Part shown: positions 54,003-62,030 of the stretch, one piece after another | Numbering within the stretch: position 1 is the first letter of the stretch | Layout of the letters: each line of letters opens with the position of its first letter | Assembly: GCF_018274385.1 (NCBI RefSeq) | Contig: NZ_JAAFYZ010000012.1 | Location: 29,746-93,745 of the forward strand | Direction: 5' to 3' | DNA: 64,000 nucleotides | Source of the DNA: Catenulispora pinistramenti | GTDB taxonomy: Bacteria > Actinomycetota > Actinomycetes > Streptomycetales > Catenulisporaceae | The notes under the pieces: generated by a model | Databases searched by the model: none | The model's input: only the letters and a program-made list of their open reading frames with translations | Told to the model about the DNA's origin: nothing | Program-made: the position numbers and the translations under genes

Positions 54003-55295
54003 TCATTTGGCCGCTGACTTCGGCGCCGCGGCGGGGTCGAACGCCGCGGCGGCGATCCCCATCAGGAACGAGGTGTCGCCGCCCTTGCCGTCGTCGGTCG
54101 GCGTGTACGCGTAGGCGATCGCGCGCTGGAGGTCGCTGCTGACGAACACGCCGTCGGTGTAGCCCGGCCGCGATCCGGTCTTGCCCCACCCGACCACACC
54201 GTTGGGCATCGTCACGGACATCAGGCCCATGCTGAAGCAGGCGCGGCCGGCCGCCGGGCCCATGGTGCAGTGCGTGTTGTCGCGGTAGGGGACGTTCGGC
54301 ACCGTGAACAGCAGCTTCGTCTCGGCCGGCGGCAGCAGACGGCCGGAGGTGAGCATCGTCAGCACCCGGGTCAGGTCCGACGCGTCGGAGATCATCCCGC
54401 CCTCGGCCCACGGATAAGGGCTCTGATCGCTGACGTCGGCGAGGTCGCCCGCGCTGTCGACGGTCAGGTAGCCGTGCAGGTGCGGTCCCGGGATCCGTGG
54501 ATCATCCAGGTCCGGGACGGAAGTGGCGGTGAGGTGCAACGGACCCAGGATCCTGCTTTGCACCTGATGTGCGTAGCTGTCCCCGGTGACCTTCTCGATC
54601 AGCATGCCGAGCAGGTAGTAGTTGAGGCCGTTGTACCGCTGCGCGGTGCCCGGCGCGAAGTCCATCGGGTTGGCCGGGGTCCCGGCGTTGGTCAGTGCGG
54701 CGGTGACGACCTGCTGTGGCGTCCACACCTTGAAGCGGTTCTGGACGAACCACGCGGGGTCGTCCTCGTGCATCGGGAGGTTTCCGGCGGCCGGCAGCCC
54801 GCTGGTGTGGTTGAGCAGTTCGGCGATCGTCACCGGCGGATAGCCCTCGGGGAACAGGCCCGGCAGGTAGTGCTGGATGGTCTGGTTCAGATCGACGCGG
54901 TTCTCGGCGACCAGTTGCAGCGCCACCGTCGCGGTGAAGACCTTGGTGACGCTGCCGATCCGGAACCGGTCGTCCGACCGCACCCCGGCCCCGGTGGCCA
55001 GATCGCCGATCCCGGAGGTCCCGGACCACCGTCCGCTCGGTCCGCTCACCTTGATCAAAGCGCCGGTGATCTCGCTGTCGGGGAGGTTGGCGATGGCGTT
55101 GCGCAACGCCTGCGGATCCAGCGGCGGGGTCGGGATCACGGTCGATGCGGAACGCGCGGCCGATGGCGCCGACGCGGAGCCGGACGTCGACGCGGCCGCC
55201 GTCGCGACCGTCCCGGTGGCGGCCAGGCCCGCGGCGGCCAACGTGACGACGGCGCGGCGGCGGGCCCGGCGCGCGCGGTGGTGGGAAGGATTCAT
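54003..55295 (-). CDS. Exported serine hydrolase (class C beta-lactamase/DD-peptidase fold)
   Basis: 430 aa. A twin-Arg-rich N-terminus and Ala-rich core form a signal peptide. The active-site motif SVTK (RIGSVTKVFTATVALQLV) and the KTG box (GWGKTGSRPGY) are present. The middle motif, normally Y-x-N, reads YNGLNYYLLG, so the Asn position appears to be Gly. That substitution would affect acyl transfer, but the enzyme may still be an esterase or peptidase. It is convergent with the oxidoreductase gene. Confidence 0.8.
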   Translation of the reverse strand: MNPSHHRARRARRRAVVTLAAAGLAATGTVATAAASTSGSASAPSAARSASTVIPTPPLDPQALRNAIANLPDSEITGALIKVSGPSGRWSGTSGIGDLATGAGVRSDDRFRIGSVTKVFTATVALQLVAENRVDLNQTIQHYLPGLFPEGYPPVTIAELLNHTSGLPAAGNLPMHEDDPAWFVQNRFKVWTPQQVVTAALTNAGTPANPMDFAPGTAQRYNGLNYYLLGMLIEKVTGDSYAHQVQSRILGPLHLTATSVPDLDDPRIPGPHLHGYLTVDSAGDLADVSDQSPYPWAEGGMISDASDLTRVLTMLTSGRLLPPAETKLLFTVPNVPYRDNTHCTMGPAAGRACFSMGLMSVTMPNGVVGWGKTGSRPGYTDGVFVSSDLQRAIAYAYTPTDDGKGGDTSFLMGIAAAAFDPAAAPKSAAK

Positions 55296-55413
55296 GCGTC
55301 CACCGTCGCAAGTCCCTGACTCGGCGGCGATGGAGCGAACCCGTCGATAGTGGTGGGGATGGCCCTACCCACAGCCGCTACCACCCGGCGCGCGTGGCGC
55401 AGTGGTGCGGGGA

Positions 55414-56001
55414 CTACGGGTGGTACTTCTCCTCGACCGTCTGCACACTGCCGGACTTGCGGTTCATGGTGACCCGGACCTTCACGCTGTTGGTCTTCGC
55501 GGCCGTCTCCAGCTGGTCCTCGGTGCACTTCGTGGTGCCGTAGCCATCCCCGCCGATGGTCACGTTCCCGTCGGACCCACCGCAGATCGCGGCCGCACCC
55601 AGGATCTTGGTGGCGTCCGAGACATAGAACCCCTGGTCCGTGCTGCCATCGTCGGGATGGACGATGAACTTGCCAGGCGCGAGGTACTGCAACGTACCGA
55701 CGATCGAGACCTGGTCACCCGCATTGGCGACGCCGCCCCCGCCGGAGGACGTCGAGCTGCTCTTGGCACTGGGCACACTGCTCGGCTGGGCAGCGGAACT
55801 CGTGCTGGTGCCACTCGCAGCCGTCGTGCTCCCGGCACCACTCCCCGGCGTCGTCGCAGCCGACGACGTCGGCGCGGACTGAACCGTCGACGTGACGGTG
55901 ACCGGCGCCGCCGCCGGTTTCGAGCTGTTCGAGCCGCACGCGGCAAGCCCCCCGACCAACGCGGCGACTGCAACGATCTCGGCGAAGCGCACCCGTGCCA
56001 T
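55414..56001 (-). CDS. Ser/Thr-rich lipoprotein
   Basis: 195 aa from ATG 56001 (GGAAGG upstream). Signal peptide with lipobox LAAC. After a long Ser/Thr/Ala linker, a roughly 110-aa beta domain follows (QVSIVGTLQYLAPGKFIVHPDDGSTDQGFYV, a CGGSDG turn and a KCTEDQL segment, then KVRVTMNRKSGSV). It resembles an OB-like or beta-barrel domain. Function unknown; likely located on the outer face of the membrane. Confidence 0.66.
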   Translation of the reverse strand: MARVRFAEIVAVAALVGGLAACGSNSSKPAAAPVTVTSTVQSAPTSSAATTPGSGAGSTTAASGTSTSSAAQPSSVPSAKSSSTSSGGGGVANAGDQVSIVGTLQYLAPGKFIVHPDDGSTDQGFYVSDATKILGAAAICGGSDGNVTIGGDGYGTTKCTEDQLETAAKTNSVKVRVTMNRKSGSVQTVEEKYHP

Positions 56002-56264
56002 GACATACCTTCCGTGTTGGATTCTGCTCACACCGACATGACGGGCCGCACGACGACTGGTTGTCATGGGACTGATCACGAATTGGTCACGACGCCCACG
56101 GCGAGGGCGGCGGCCACCTGCCCGGTCGGTGGGCCGAGTGTCGCAGGACCCTGTCAGACCCGCGGCCGGAGCCGTAGGCTGCACTGAGCGTGCATGCTTG
56201 ACCGCCCAGCGTTCCACGCGCGGTGGCGGTTGTCGGTCACCGGGCAAGCTCAGCAGGGGGAAAC

Positions 56265-57098
56265 GTGGGGGAACTGACGGTCAGGGCGTGGAAGAGGTAC
56301 GGCAAGGACCGCTTGTACATCACCCACACCGCAACCGGCGCGAACGTCGGCTACTACGATCGCCAGACGAGCAAGCTTCACGTTGAAGACCCGGACCTGC
56401 AATACAGGGCTTTGGAAGCGCTGACGCCGTTCCTCAGCGGTGATATCAGCGCTTTGGCCCACGTCGTCGATTCAGCCTCGCCTTCGCCTGGCTCGGATCT
56501 GGCAGACAACGTTGCCGGGGGTGCTGTCAGCGAACGAGCCGCTGAGCTCTCGCCAGGCCGATTCCAGCGCATCGCGGCGAAGCTTCTGGGCATCAGGACG
56601 GAAGCAACGTCCTGGGAAGTAGGTGCGGCTGGTGAGCGTCGCGTGGGCGATCGCCTCGACCGGCTCAGGGCGCATGGCTGGAGCGTCTTGCACTCCATAC
56701 CGCTCAAGAGCGGCGCGGACATAGATCACGTCATCATCGGGCCCGCCGGGGTGTTCACGATCAACACGAAGCACCACCCCGGCGCGCGGGTCACCGCCAA
56801 CGGCGACTTCGTCCGCGTGAACGGCCAGCTCAACGACTACGTTCGGAACAGTCGGCATGAAGCCTCGGCCGCCGCCAAGCGGCTGACCTCAGCGTGCGGG
56901 TCGCCCGTTGGCGTCACCGGCGTCCTTGCTTTCGTCGGAGCGCAGTCTCTGAGTGTGAAGGAACCACCCGTAGACGTCCTCATCGTCCCTGGAGAGCGGC
57001 TGGAGCGGCTGTTCCTCAAAGCTCCGCCAGCGCTCAGTCCCGACATGCGACAACGGATCTACGCCGCCGCCCGGCGTGCCGAACTTTGGCTTGCCTAG
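56265..57098 (+). CDS. NERD domain protein
   Basis: 277 aa from GTG 56265 preceded by AGGGGG. The NERD domain lies in the C-terminal half: SWEVGAAGERRVGDRLDRL, then the catalytic-like strand GADIDHVIIGPAGVFTINTKHH. The N-terminal 60 residues (RAWKRYGKDRLYI, VGYYDRQT) are a short beta domain often found with NERD in actinomycetes. No membrane segment is present, unlike the NERD protein at 35.8 kb. Role unknown. It abuts the integrated element on its right. Confidence 0.8.
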   Translation: MGELTVRAWKRYGKDRLYITHTATGANVGYYDRQTSKLHVEDPDLQYRALEALTPFLSGDISALAHVVDSASPSPGSDLADNVAGGAVSERAAELSPGRFQRIAAKLLGIRTEATSWEVGAAGERRVGDRLDRLRAHGWSVLHSIPLKSGADIDHVIIGPAGVFTINTKHHPGARVTANGDFVRVNGQLNDYVRNSRHEASAAAKRLTSACGSPVGVTGVLAFVGAQSLSVKEPPVDVLIVPGERLERLFLKAPPALSPDMRQRIYAAARRAELWLA

Positions 57099-57135
57099 CA
57101 CGCGCACCGTCACGGTCCCTGAAAACGCAGAGAGC

Positions 57136-57163
57136 CCAGGTACCGGACAACCGGTCTACCTGG
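57136..57163 (-). terminator. Original chromosomal terminator of tRNA-Gly (displaced)
   Basis: CCAGGTA-CCGG and CCGG-TC-TACCTGG form a hairpin with an ACAA loop. On the minus strand it lies 14 bases beyond the left tRNA-Gly copy and is followed by pyrimidine-rich sequence with TTTT at 57122-57125. It was probably the tRNA terminator before integration, and may now also end the NERD transcript. Confidence 0.5.
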
Positions 57164-57176
57164 ACTCCACCTTGCT

Positions 57177-57221
57177 GAGCGGGCGACGAGAATCGAACTC
57201 GCGCTCTGAGCTTGGGAAGCT
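57177..57221. other. Left attachment-site repeat (45 bp)
   Basis: A perfect copy of the 3' 45 bases of the tRNA-Gly gene region, from the anticodon loop to one base past the tRNA end. It is identical to 63824-63868 and marks the distal end of the element. Confidence 0.95.
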
Positions 57222-57338
57222 GGCCGGGCCGGGTTTCCGAGGTCTCCGCGACGTGCTGTTGATCACGTAATGCAGGCTTGACCTGCGGAAACAGCTTACC
57301 GCACTTGACTGCTATTCCCTGTGGTTCACCGCCCCTAC

Positions 57339-57353
57339 TCGCACGTTGTCGCA
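57339..57353. other. Putative integrase arm-type site, left end
   Basis: TCGCACGTTGTCGCA occurs here and, in the same orientation, at 63734-63748, 118 and 75 bases inside the two attachment repeats. A partial copy (GTCGCACG) is at about 57393. Confidence 0.6.
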
Positions 57354-57419
57354 CGGAGTTGCATGGGCTGAGCTGCGGCTATGCGTACCGATGTCGCACG
57401 TGCTGACCGGCGGGATGGA

Positions 57420-58412
57420 CTATGCCGCCGAGGCGTAGCTCCCGGATCGGAACAGCGCCACGAACTCGCCGGGGCCGTATCGCGTATCGAGCCAGCGCTC
57501 CAGCGGCGTGAGGTCGCCGGTCAAGGTCGCCCGGATGATGTGGGCGTGAAGCTCATCGGCGGCCGGTCCGCCGATCTCTGCCAGGAAGGCGGCATAAGGA
57601 GCGGTCACGAGCTTGGCGTAGCCGCTCATCGCCTCAAGCCACGGGCCGCCAGGCTCGAACGGGCTCGCCGCGTTTCCCGTGGCGTCGAGGAAGGCGTGAC
57701 GATCGATGCCCTCGGCCGGGCAGGCGATTCCGGCGGCGCGCGCCGCCTCACTGGCAATGGCGGTCGCTTCCCGGTCGAACGCGCCTTCCATGACGACGCC
57801 GAGATTGCGGGTGGACGCCGAGCCTTCCGGGTCACGGGCTGAGTAGGTCTGGCCGGACTCGCGGCGGTAGTTGATCCCGTGACGGTGCCGATGGATGCCG
57901 GTGGCGCCGAGCCAGTAGGACCGGAAGGTCAGGTAGTGGTGGCAGTCGTGGACGTAGGCGCGTAGCAGGTCCAGCCCGGTCACGCCGGGGGCGCTGAGGA
58001 TGTCGCCCGTGAGGTCTCCGTACCTGCTGATGACGGCCGACGACTGCACGTACCGGTAGCCGGGGGTCTGGATGTCGTCGGGGGCGCGGTAGGGCAGCAG
58101 TCGGTGGTGGAAACCGCCCCATGCCTGCATGGTCGAGGCGACCGCGACGAAGACCTGCTCGAACGGAAGCAGGTCGGTAGCTCCCAGGGCTACGAACCGG
58201 TCGCGGGCGAGTCGGACGCCCTCAGTGAAAACGTCCCGGTCGGCGAGCCCGGACAGCAGATCGGGCAGTGTGACGAACTCCAGGTGCGGGTAGCGGTCGC
58301 CGAGCTTGAGCGTTCGGGCGGGATCGGTCCGGAAACGGGTCAGGCGGTCAAGGATCTCCCGCTTCTGTCCCGGCGTGCCGGTCAGCTTCTCGTTGGGCGT
58401 GAGCACGGTCAA
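57420..58412 (-). CDS. Element-borne protein of unknown function with HDCHH motif
   Basis: About 330 aa from a TTG at 58412 (GGGGGA upstream); GTG 58406 is an alternative. The most striking segment is YVHDCHHYLTFRSYW near residue 155, a His-rich helix that could bind metal. Also conserved-looking are SRYGDLTGDILSAPGVTG and RHRHGINYRRESGQTYS. It overlaps the NUDIX gene by about 65 bases, so both are co-translated. I cannot assign a family. A metal-dependent hydrolase is possible but unproven. Confidence 0.62.
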   Translation of the reverse strand: MTVLTPNEKLTGTPGQKREILDRLTRFRTDPARTLKLGDRYPHLEFVTLPDLLSGLADRDVFTEGVRLARDRFVALGATDLLPFEQVFVAVASTMQAWGGFHHRLLPYRAPDDIQTPGYRYVQSSAVISRYGDLTGDILSAPGVTGLDLLRAYVHDCHHYLTFRSYWLGATGIHRHRHGINYRRESGQTYSARDPEGSASTRNLGVVMEGAFDREATAIASEAARAAGIACPAEGIDRHAFLDATGNAASPFEPGGPWLEAMSGYAKLVTAPYAAFLAEIGGPAADELHAHIIRATLTGDLTPLERWLDTRYGPGEFVALFRSGSYASAA

Positions 58413-58884
58413 TGTCGTCCCCCTTGAACCAGTTGCGGTTTTGTTCGATCAGTTCGCGGTGCGATGGCAGGAGCCCATCCGGTAGCGCGTCGATGTCGAA
58501 GAACTGCGCGTCGAGGACTTCCTTCGGGTCAGGCGTGTAGGTGCCGCCGATGAACTCGGCGAGGAACGCAACTTCGGCGCGTAGGCGGAACCCTGTGACC
58601 AGCCGGACTGGCTCGGGGAGCGCCTTGACCTCATAGCCGGTCTCCTCGCGTGCCTCGCGGGTTACCGTCTCGTGCCACTGCTCGCCCGACTCGGCGTAGC
58701 CGGTCACCAGGCCCCACGGGCGCGACGGTTTCCACATACGGCCCTTGATGAGCAGCACGTGCCCAGCGTCGTCACGGACCAGTCCCGACACTCCTACGAT
58801 AAACTTCGGCTGGCTGACCCACAGGATGCGCCACTGCGCCCCGCCGGCGTGCCGTCCGATGAACTTCCAGACCTTCTCTCTCAT
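58348..58884 (-). CDS. NUDIX hydrolase
   Basis: 178 aa from ATG 58884, nine bases after GGGAGG. The Nudix box GYAESGEQWHETVTREAREETGYE is complete. Upstream are FIVGVSGLVRDDAGHVLLIKGRMW. Members hydrolyse nucleoside diphosphates linked to other groups; substrate unknown. It follows the 39-aa membrane peptide with a 20-base gap. Confidence 0.88.
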   Translation of the reverse strand: MREKVWKFIGRHAGGAQWRILWVSQPKFIVGVSGLVRDDAGHVLLIKGRMWKPSRPWGLVTGYAESGEQWHETVTREAREETGYEVKALPEPVRLVTGFRLRAEVAFLAEFIGGTYTPDPKEVLDAQFFDIDALPDGLLPSHRELIEQNRNWFKGDDIDRAHAQREADRHAGTEAGDP

Positions 58885-58903
58885 CCGGTCAGCCTCCCAG
58901 CCG

Positions 58904-59023
58904 TCAGCGACTCGTCGCCGGAGAACTCGCCGGGCAGACAGGCGCGGCCTTCTCGGCGGCATGGAAGCCCTGAGCGAAGAATCCCAACACGAGCAGCGCC
59001 AGAACGGCGCCGAGCACCTTCAT
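58904..59023 (-). CDS. 39-aa membrane peptide
   Basis: A very short gene from ATG 59023 to TGA 58904. The start overlaps the stop of the DUF1918-like gene (ATGA), and a NUDIX gene begins 19 bases after its stop. The product opens MKVLGAVLALLVLGFFAQGF, a single hydrophobic helix or uncleaved signal, and ends with a polar tail containing one Cys. The coupling and clean helix argue that it is real. Function unknown. Confidence 0.6.
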   Translation of the reverse strand: MKVLGAVLALLVLGFFAQGFHAAEKAAPVCPASSPATSR

Positions 59024-59280
59024 GTCCCTGTGGCGGCGCGCCGAGTGGCCCATCCTCGGCGAGCCGTTTGCGAGCGGGCCGCGCGCGTCGCGGCCTCGGC
59101 CTCACCGACAAGCCGCCCGAAGTAGCCGGGCTCGATGTGCGCGCGATGGTCGGGTACGACGGTCGATCGGGTGCCGCCGCTCCAGGACACGACGTAGAGG
59201 TTCGCGGCGCGGACTTCCACGATGATGCCCACCTTGCCGTTGCCGATGTCGATCCGGTCGCCGAGCGAGGCAGTAGTCAC
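59020..59280 (-). CDS. DUF1918-like small protein
   Basis: 86 aa from GTG 59280, overlapping the previous stop (GTGA). The segment GDRIDIGNGKVGIIVEVRAANLYVVSWSGGTRSTVVPDHRAHIE matches the small SH3-like beta-barrel of DUF1918, a family of short actinomycete proteins. A basic tail (RAARSQTARRGWATRR) may contact nucleic acid. Function unknown. Confidence 0.65.
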   Translation of the reverse strand: MTTASLGDRIDIGNGKVGIIVEVRAANLYVVSWSGGTRSTVVPDHRAHIEPGYFGRLVGEAEAATRAARSQTARRGWATRRAATGT

Positions 59281-59489
59281 GCGGTTGCCCCCTTCGGCCA
59301 AAGGCACGAGGTCTCGTGCCGGTCGCGGACCTTGTTGGCGTAGATGACGAGCCCGGCGGCGTACGGCCCGGCCTTGTAGCCGCACACGCACCGGATCATC
59401 CAGCCGAACGGTTCGGCCTGCCCGCGCGGGGTGCGCTCCACGACGGTGCCGGTGATCTCCGAATCGATGGCGTAGCTGTCGAGGCTCAT
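59277..59489 (-). CDS. Small Cys-containing protein of unknown function
   Basis: 70 aa from ATG 59489. Cys residues in MIRCVCGYKAGP and HETSCLWPKG could form a small zinc site. It heads a run of four coupled genes (this, DUF1918-like, membrane peptide, NUDIX), just downstream of a palindrome that may be regulated by the XRE protein. Family not recognised. Confidence 0.6.
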   Translation of the reverse strand: MSLDSYAIDSEITGTVVERTPRGQAEPFGWMIRCVCGYKAGPYAAGLVIYANKVRDRHETSCLWPKGATA

Positions 59490-59500
59490 GCATCCACTGT

Positions 59501-59516
59501 GATCCGCTAGCGAATC
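59501..59516. promoter_or_regulatory. 16-bp palindrome between XRE gene and cargo operon
   Basis: GATCCGCTAGCGAATC is an inverted repeat with one mismatch pair around CGCTAGCG. It lies between the XRE stop and the cargo operon start, 12 bases before ATG 59489, as expected for an operator of the adjacent XRE regulator. Confidence 0.5.
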
Positions 59517-59552
59517 AGAGGTCTATGACTGTGCTTCGATGTGCTCGGCCAT

Positions 59553-60398
59553 TCACCCGAGCGCGTCGATTGCGCTCGTGATGACCTTTGTTGCGGCTGG
59601 TCCGTGAACGGCCAGGTCCTTAAGCATCCTGAAGACGTGGGCGTACATCGCGATTTCGGAGGGCCGAGTCAAGGTGAGGTAGGCGGAGACCAGTTCGACG
59701 TTCACCTGTGCTTCGTCATGCATGTAGAACGACTCCACGGCGCGGATGCTGGTGCGGTCCGCTGAACTGGGGACGATGCCGAGGCTGACGTTTGGAAAGA
59801 TAGACACGGCGAGCAGGTGCGCCAGTTGCTCAAGCATCGTGTCCGTGCCGCCGACGGTCGCCCGGATGACGGACTCCTCTACGAGGAACGCGAATCGTCG
59901 GTCGGGAAGCCGTAGGACGTGCTGACGTTCCATCCGTACGGCTACCGCGTCCTCTACGTCGTCGGTGAGCCCCCGGCGCTCTTGCACGGACCGTAGGACG
60001 GCCCTGGTGTAGCCCTCGGTCTGGATCAGGCCGGGCAGCGTCGTGGAGCTGTAGATACGGAACCAGCGAGTCCGCTCATAGATCGGTGCGACCGACTGTT
60101 GGGCGAGCTTGAGACCGGTCCTCTCCATGCGACGCCAGTCGGTGTACATGCCCGCGATGCCTCGTGCGGTGGCGATGAGGTCTTCGGCCTGCTCGGGAAC
60201 CTCGCAGTGAGTCGCCCAGACGCGGAGGTCGTCGTCGGACGGGTTGGTCGTACCGTGCTCGATCTTGGAGATCTTCGACTCGTGCCACCCGGCCAGCCCT
60301 GCCAGCGCCCGCGCCGTGAGACCCGCGTCGCGGCGGATGTCGCGCAGGCGTCGGCCGAGGGCTTTCCGGGCCTCCAGGACGCTAGAGAGAGACGACAC
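59553..60398 (-). CDS. XRE-family regulator with DUF5753-type domain
   Basis: 281 aa from GTG 60398. The HTH (LGRRLRDIRRDAGLTARALAGLAGWHESKISKIEHG) is followed by the DUF5753 ligand-type domain with TRWFRIYSSTTLPGLIQTEGYTRAVL and RMERQHVLRL, LAHLLAVSIFPNVSLGIVP. These Scr1-like regulators are abundant in streptomycetes and pair with small partner proteins. It is five bases downstream of the DUF6879 gene. Confidence 0.9.
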   Translation of the reverse strand: MSSLSSVLEARKALGRRLRDIRRDAGLTARALAGLAGWHESKISKIEHGTTNPSDDDLRVWATHCEVPEQAEDLIATARGIAGMYTDWRRMERTGLKLAQQSVAPIYERTRWFRIYSSTTLPGLIQTEGYTRAVLRSVQERRGLTDDVEDAVAVRMERQHVLRLPDRRFAFLVEESVIRATVGGTDTMLEQLAHLLAVSIFPNVSLGIVPSSADRTSIRAVESFYMHDEAQVNVELVSAYLTLTRPSEIAMYAHVFRMLKDLAVHGPAATKVITSAIDALG

Positions 60399-60403
60399 CG
60401 GGC

Positions 60404-60919
60404 CTATGCCGGGTGGTACTGGGCATGCGGGACGGCGCGGTCCCAGGCGGCCCGGAAGGCGGTGACGCATTGCTTGGCTAGGTCCGGGTCGTCCTCGATC
60501 AGTTCGTGACCGGTTGAGTCGCCGTTGCCGTTGAAGTGGTTGACCAGGAGCGTCGTCTCGTCAAAGAGCCAGTGGTCGTTTCCTGGCAGCAGCAGGCTTG
60601 TCGCCTGTCGCCGAGGCAGCCAGCGGATGTCTTCACCGGCGGCGATGTTCAGGCCGGCGGTAACGCTGTGCTCGAACTTGATGTAGTCGCTGACGGGTTC
60701 GGAGACGACGCGGACCCGCTTAACCTCGACTCCGCGCGCTACGGTCGCGCTCACCAACTCGAACCACGTAGGCCAGCGGTCCGCCGGAACGATCTCGCGG
60801 CCTGCCTGCCAGTCCACGAACGCCGGGTCGGTGAGCTTGTACCCGTCGCGCATCTCCAAGTGCCAGGCGGACCGCTGGACGCGGGCGAAGAGGTCAGTGA
60901 AGCTCGGGGCCTCCGCCAC
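60404..60919 (-). CDS. DUF6879 family protein
   Basis: 171 aa from GTG 60919, with GGAGGTGAAC directly upstream. The core VSEPVSDYIKFEHSVT, GEDIRWLPRRQATSLLLPGNDHWLFD and TAFRAAWDRAVPHAQYHP are the family signatures. DUF6879 proteins are consistently next to XRE/DUF5753 regulators, so a regulatory partner role is likely. It overlaps the upstream small gene by 26 bases. Confidence 0.85.
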   Translation of the reverse strand: MAEAPSFTDLFARVQRSAWHLEMRDGYKLTDPAFVDWQAGREIVPADRWPTWFELVSATVARGVEVKRVRVVSEPVSDYIKFEHSVTAGLNIAAGEDIRWLPRRQATSLLLPGNDHWLFDETTLLVNHFNGNGDSTGHELIEDDPDLAKQCVTAFRAAWDRAVPHAQYHPA

Positions 60920-61124
60920 CGTTCACCTCCGGGAAGAAATGCATCATGCGGGTCGGGAACTCGATCACGGTCTCATGCTCGGGGATGCTCATCTCGGCCA
61001 GCTTGGCAGGGTCGAGGACCTTCCAGCCCTGAAGGATGTAGTTGCCGGTCACGTCGTCGTAGTAGACGGTCGGGCTGTCGCCGTCGGGGCTGTCGGGGTC
61101 CTTGCCGAGCATGTGCAGTGCCAT
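60894..61124 (-). CDS. Small acidic protein of the XRE/DUF6879 trio
   Basis: 76 aa from ATG 61124 (GAGGAGGG upstream). Acidic and aromatic, with DPDSPDGDSPTVYYDDVTGNYILQGW and PEHETVIEFPTRMMHFF. Similar short proteins precede DUF6879 genes in streptomycete genomes. Function unknown; the three genes probably act together. Confidence 0.7.
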   Translation of the reverse strand: MALHMLGKDPDSPDGDSPTVYYDDVTGNYILQGWKVLDPAKLAEMSIPEHETVIEFPTRMMHFFPEVNGGGGPELH

Positions 61125-61283
61125 GGTGCCCTCCTCGGGTCTTGGGCGTTGCCGGTATTCCGCAGCTTGCTTCAAGGTCCTGCTTCCGGGAAGGGGCTGT
61201 GCTCGAACTTGCTTGAAGTTCTTGAGTTGCCCTGGGAAAGCGCCTGAGAAGGGGCGGAAGGCGTCGGCCATCCGCCCGTTTCC

Positions 61284-61730
61284 CTAGACCTCATCCGGTT
61301 CGAGGACGTGGTAATCCTCGCCGCTGACCTCCAACTCCTCGTCGGGGAAGTAGGTCGGTTCGATGGCGTAGCGGCTGGGTTGCGAAAGGGTGTCGAGGAG
61401 GCTGGACAGCGCGCTCCGCTCATCCTTCCTTGGGGTGCTAGCCGGGGTGAGCCGCAGCTCTCGCAACACCTCCAGCAGGCGCGGCGCGAGATGCCAAAGT
61501 CGGTTGCTGTCCGCCTGTTCCGTGGCGACATCCACAGCTTGAGCCAGGACGACCCCGAGGGCTTCAACTGCGGCGGACTCGGCTGACCGTTCGGGGATGG
61601 CCTCAAACGTCTGCCGCATCGCCCGCTCCATTGGGCCGGGGACATCATGGCGTGACGTGGGGGCGGGGGCGGGGAACAGAGCGTCGATGGAGTCGGCGGA
61701 CTCAGTTCGCTCAGATTCGTTGATAGTCAT
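61284..61730 (-). CDS. Small acidic protein, possible terminase small-subunit relative
   Basis: 148 aa from ATG 61730 (AGGAATGGGAAACC upstream). After a polar N-terminus comes a helical core (GPMERAMRQTFEAIPERSAESAAVEALGVVLAQAVDVA, LWHLAPRLLEVLRELRLTP). Such a core, with a Gly-Pro-Met start, is seen in small terminase-like proteins beside HNH genes in actinophages. The C-terminus is acidic. The assignment is tentative, based mainly on the neighbouring HNH gene. Confidence 0.5.
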   Translation of the reverse strand: MTINESERTESADSIDALFPAPAPTSRHDVPGPMERAMRQTFEAIPERSAESAAVEALGVVLAQAVDVATEQADSNRLWHLAPRLLEVLRELRLTPASTPRKDERSALSSLLDTLSQPSRYAIEPTYFPDEELEVSGEDYHVLEPDEV

Positions 61731-61823
61731 GATGGTTTCCCATTCCTGATTGCTGTTTGCGATTTTTTTCTTCCGCTGGGGGATATTGGACACGGGGCGC
61801 GGGGTGTCCGCTGCGTCCAATGC

Positions 61824-62030
61824 CTAGAAAAAGCCGGGCCACCAGTCCGGACGCGGGCGAACGCCTGTGGCCGTGAGTCGGTCGATGTCTTCGACGTCCA
61901 GCGCGTCGTGGCACGCCGTGCATAGGTACACCGCGCCATCGGGGCCGTAGCCGTACGCGCTCCGCACCGACCGGCCACTGACACTGCACTGCCAGCAGGT
62001 ACGGCGTGCGCGTCTCAGCGCCCCGCCCAT
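61824..62030 (-). CDS. Small zinc-ribbon-like protein
   Basis: 68 aa from ATG 62030, preceded by AAGGAGGATCC. Two Cys pairs (CWQCSV and CTACHDAL) separated by about 25 residues form a probable zinc site. It overlaps the HNH gene by 16 bases and may be a translationally coupled partner of it. Too short to assign further. Confidence 0.62.
   Translation of the reverse strand: MGGALRRARRTCWQCSVSGRSVRSAYGYGPDGAVYLCTACHDALDVEDIDRLTATGVRPRPDWWPGFF

Noticed and set aside
57177..57221. A second tRNA-Gly gene
   Set aside because: Only the 3' half is present; the sequence diverges after the anticodon loop, so it is an attachment-site copy.
58881..59111. 76-aa basic minus-strand frame overlapping the membrane peptide
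   Set aside because: Arg/Pro-rich without motif, no ribosome site. The 39-aa frame is better supported by ATGA coupling and a hydrophobic helix.
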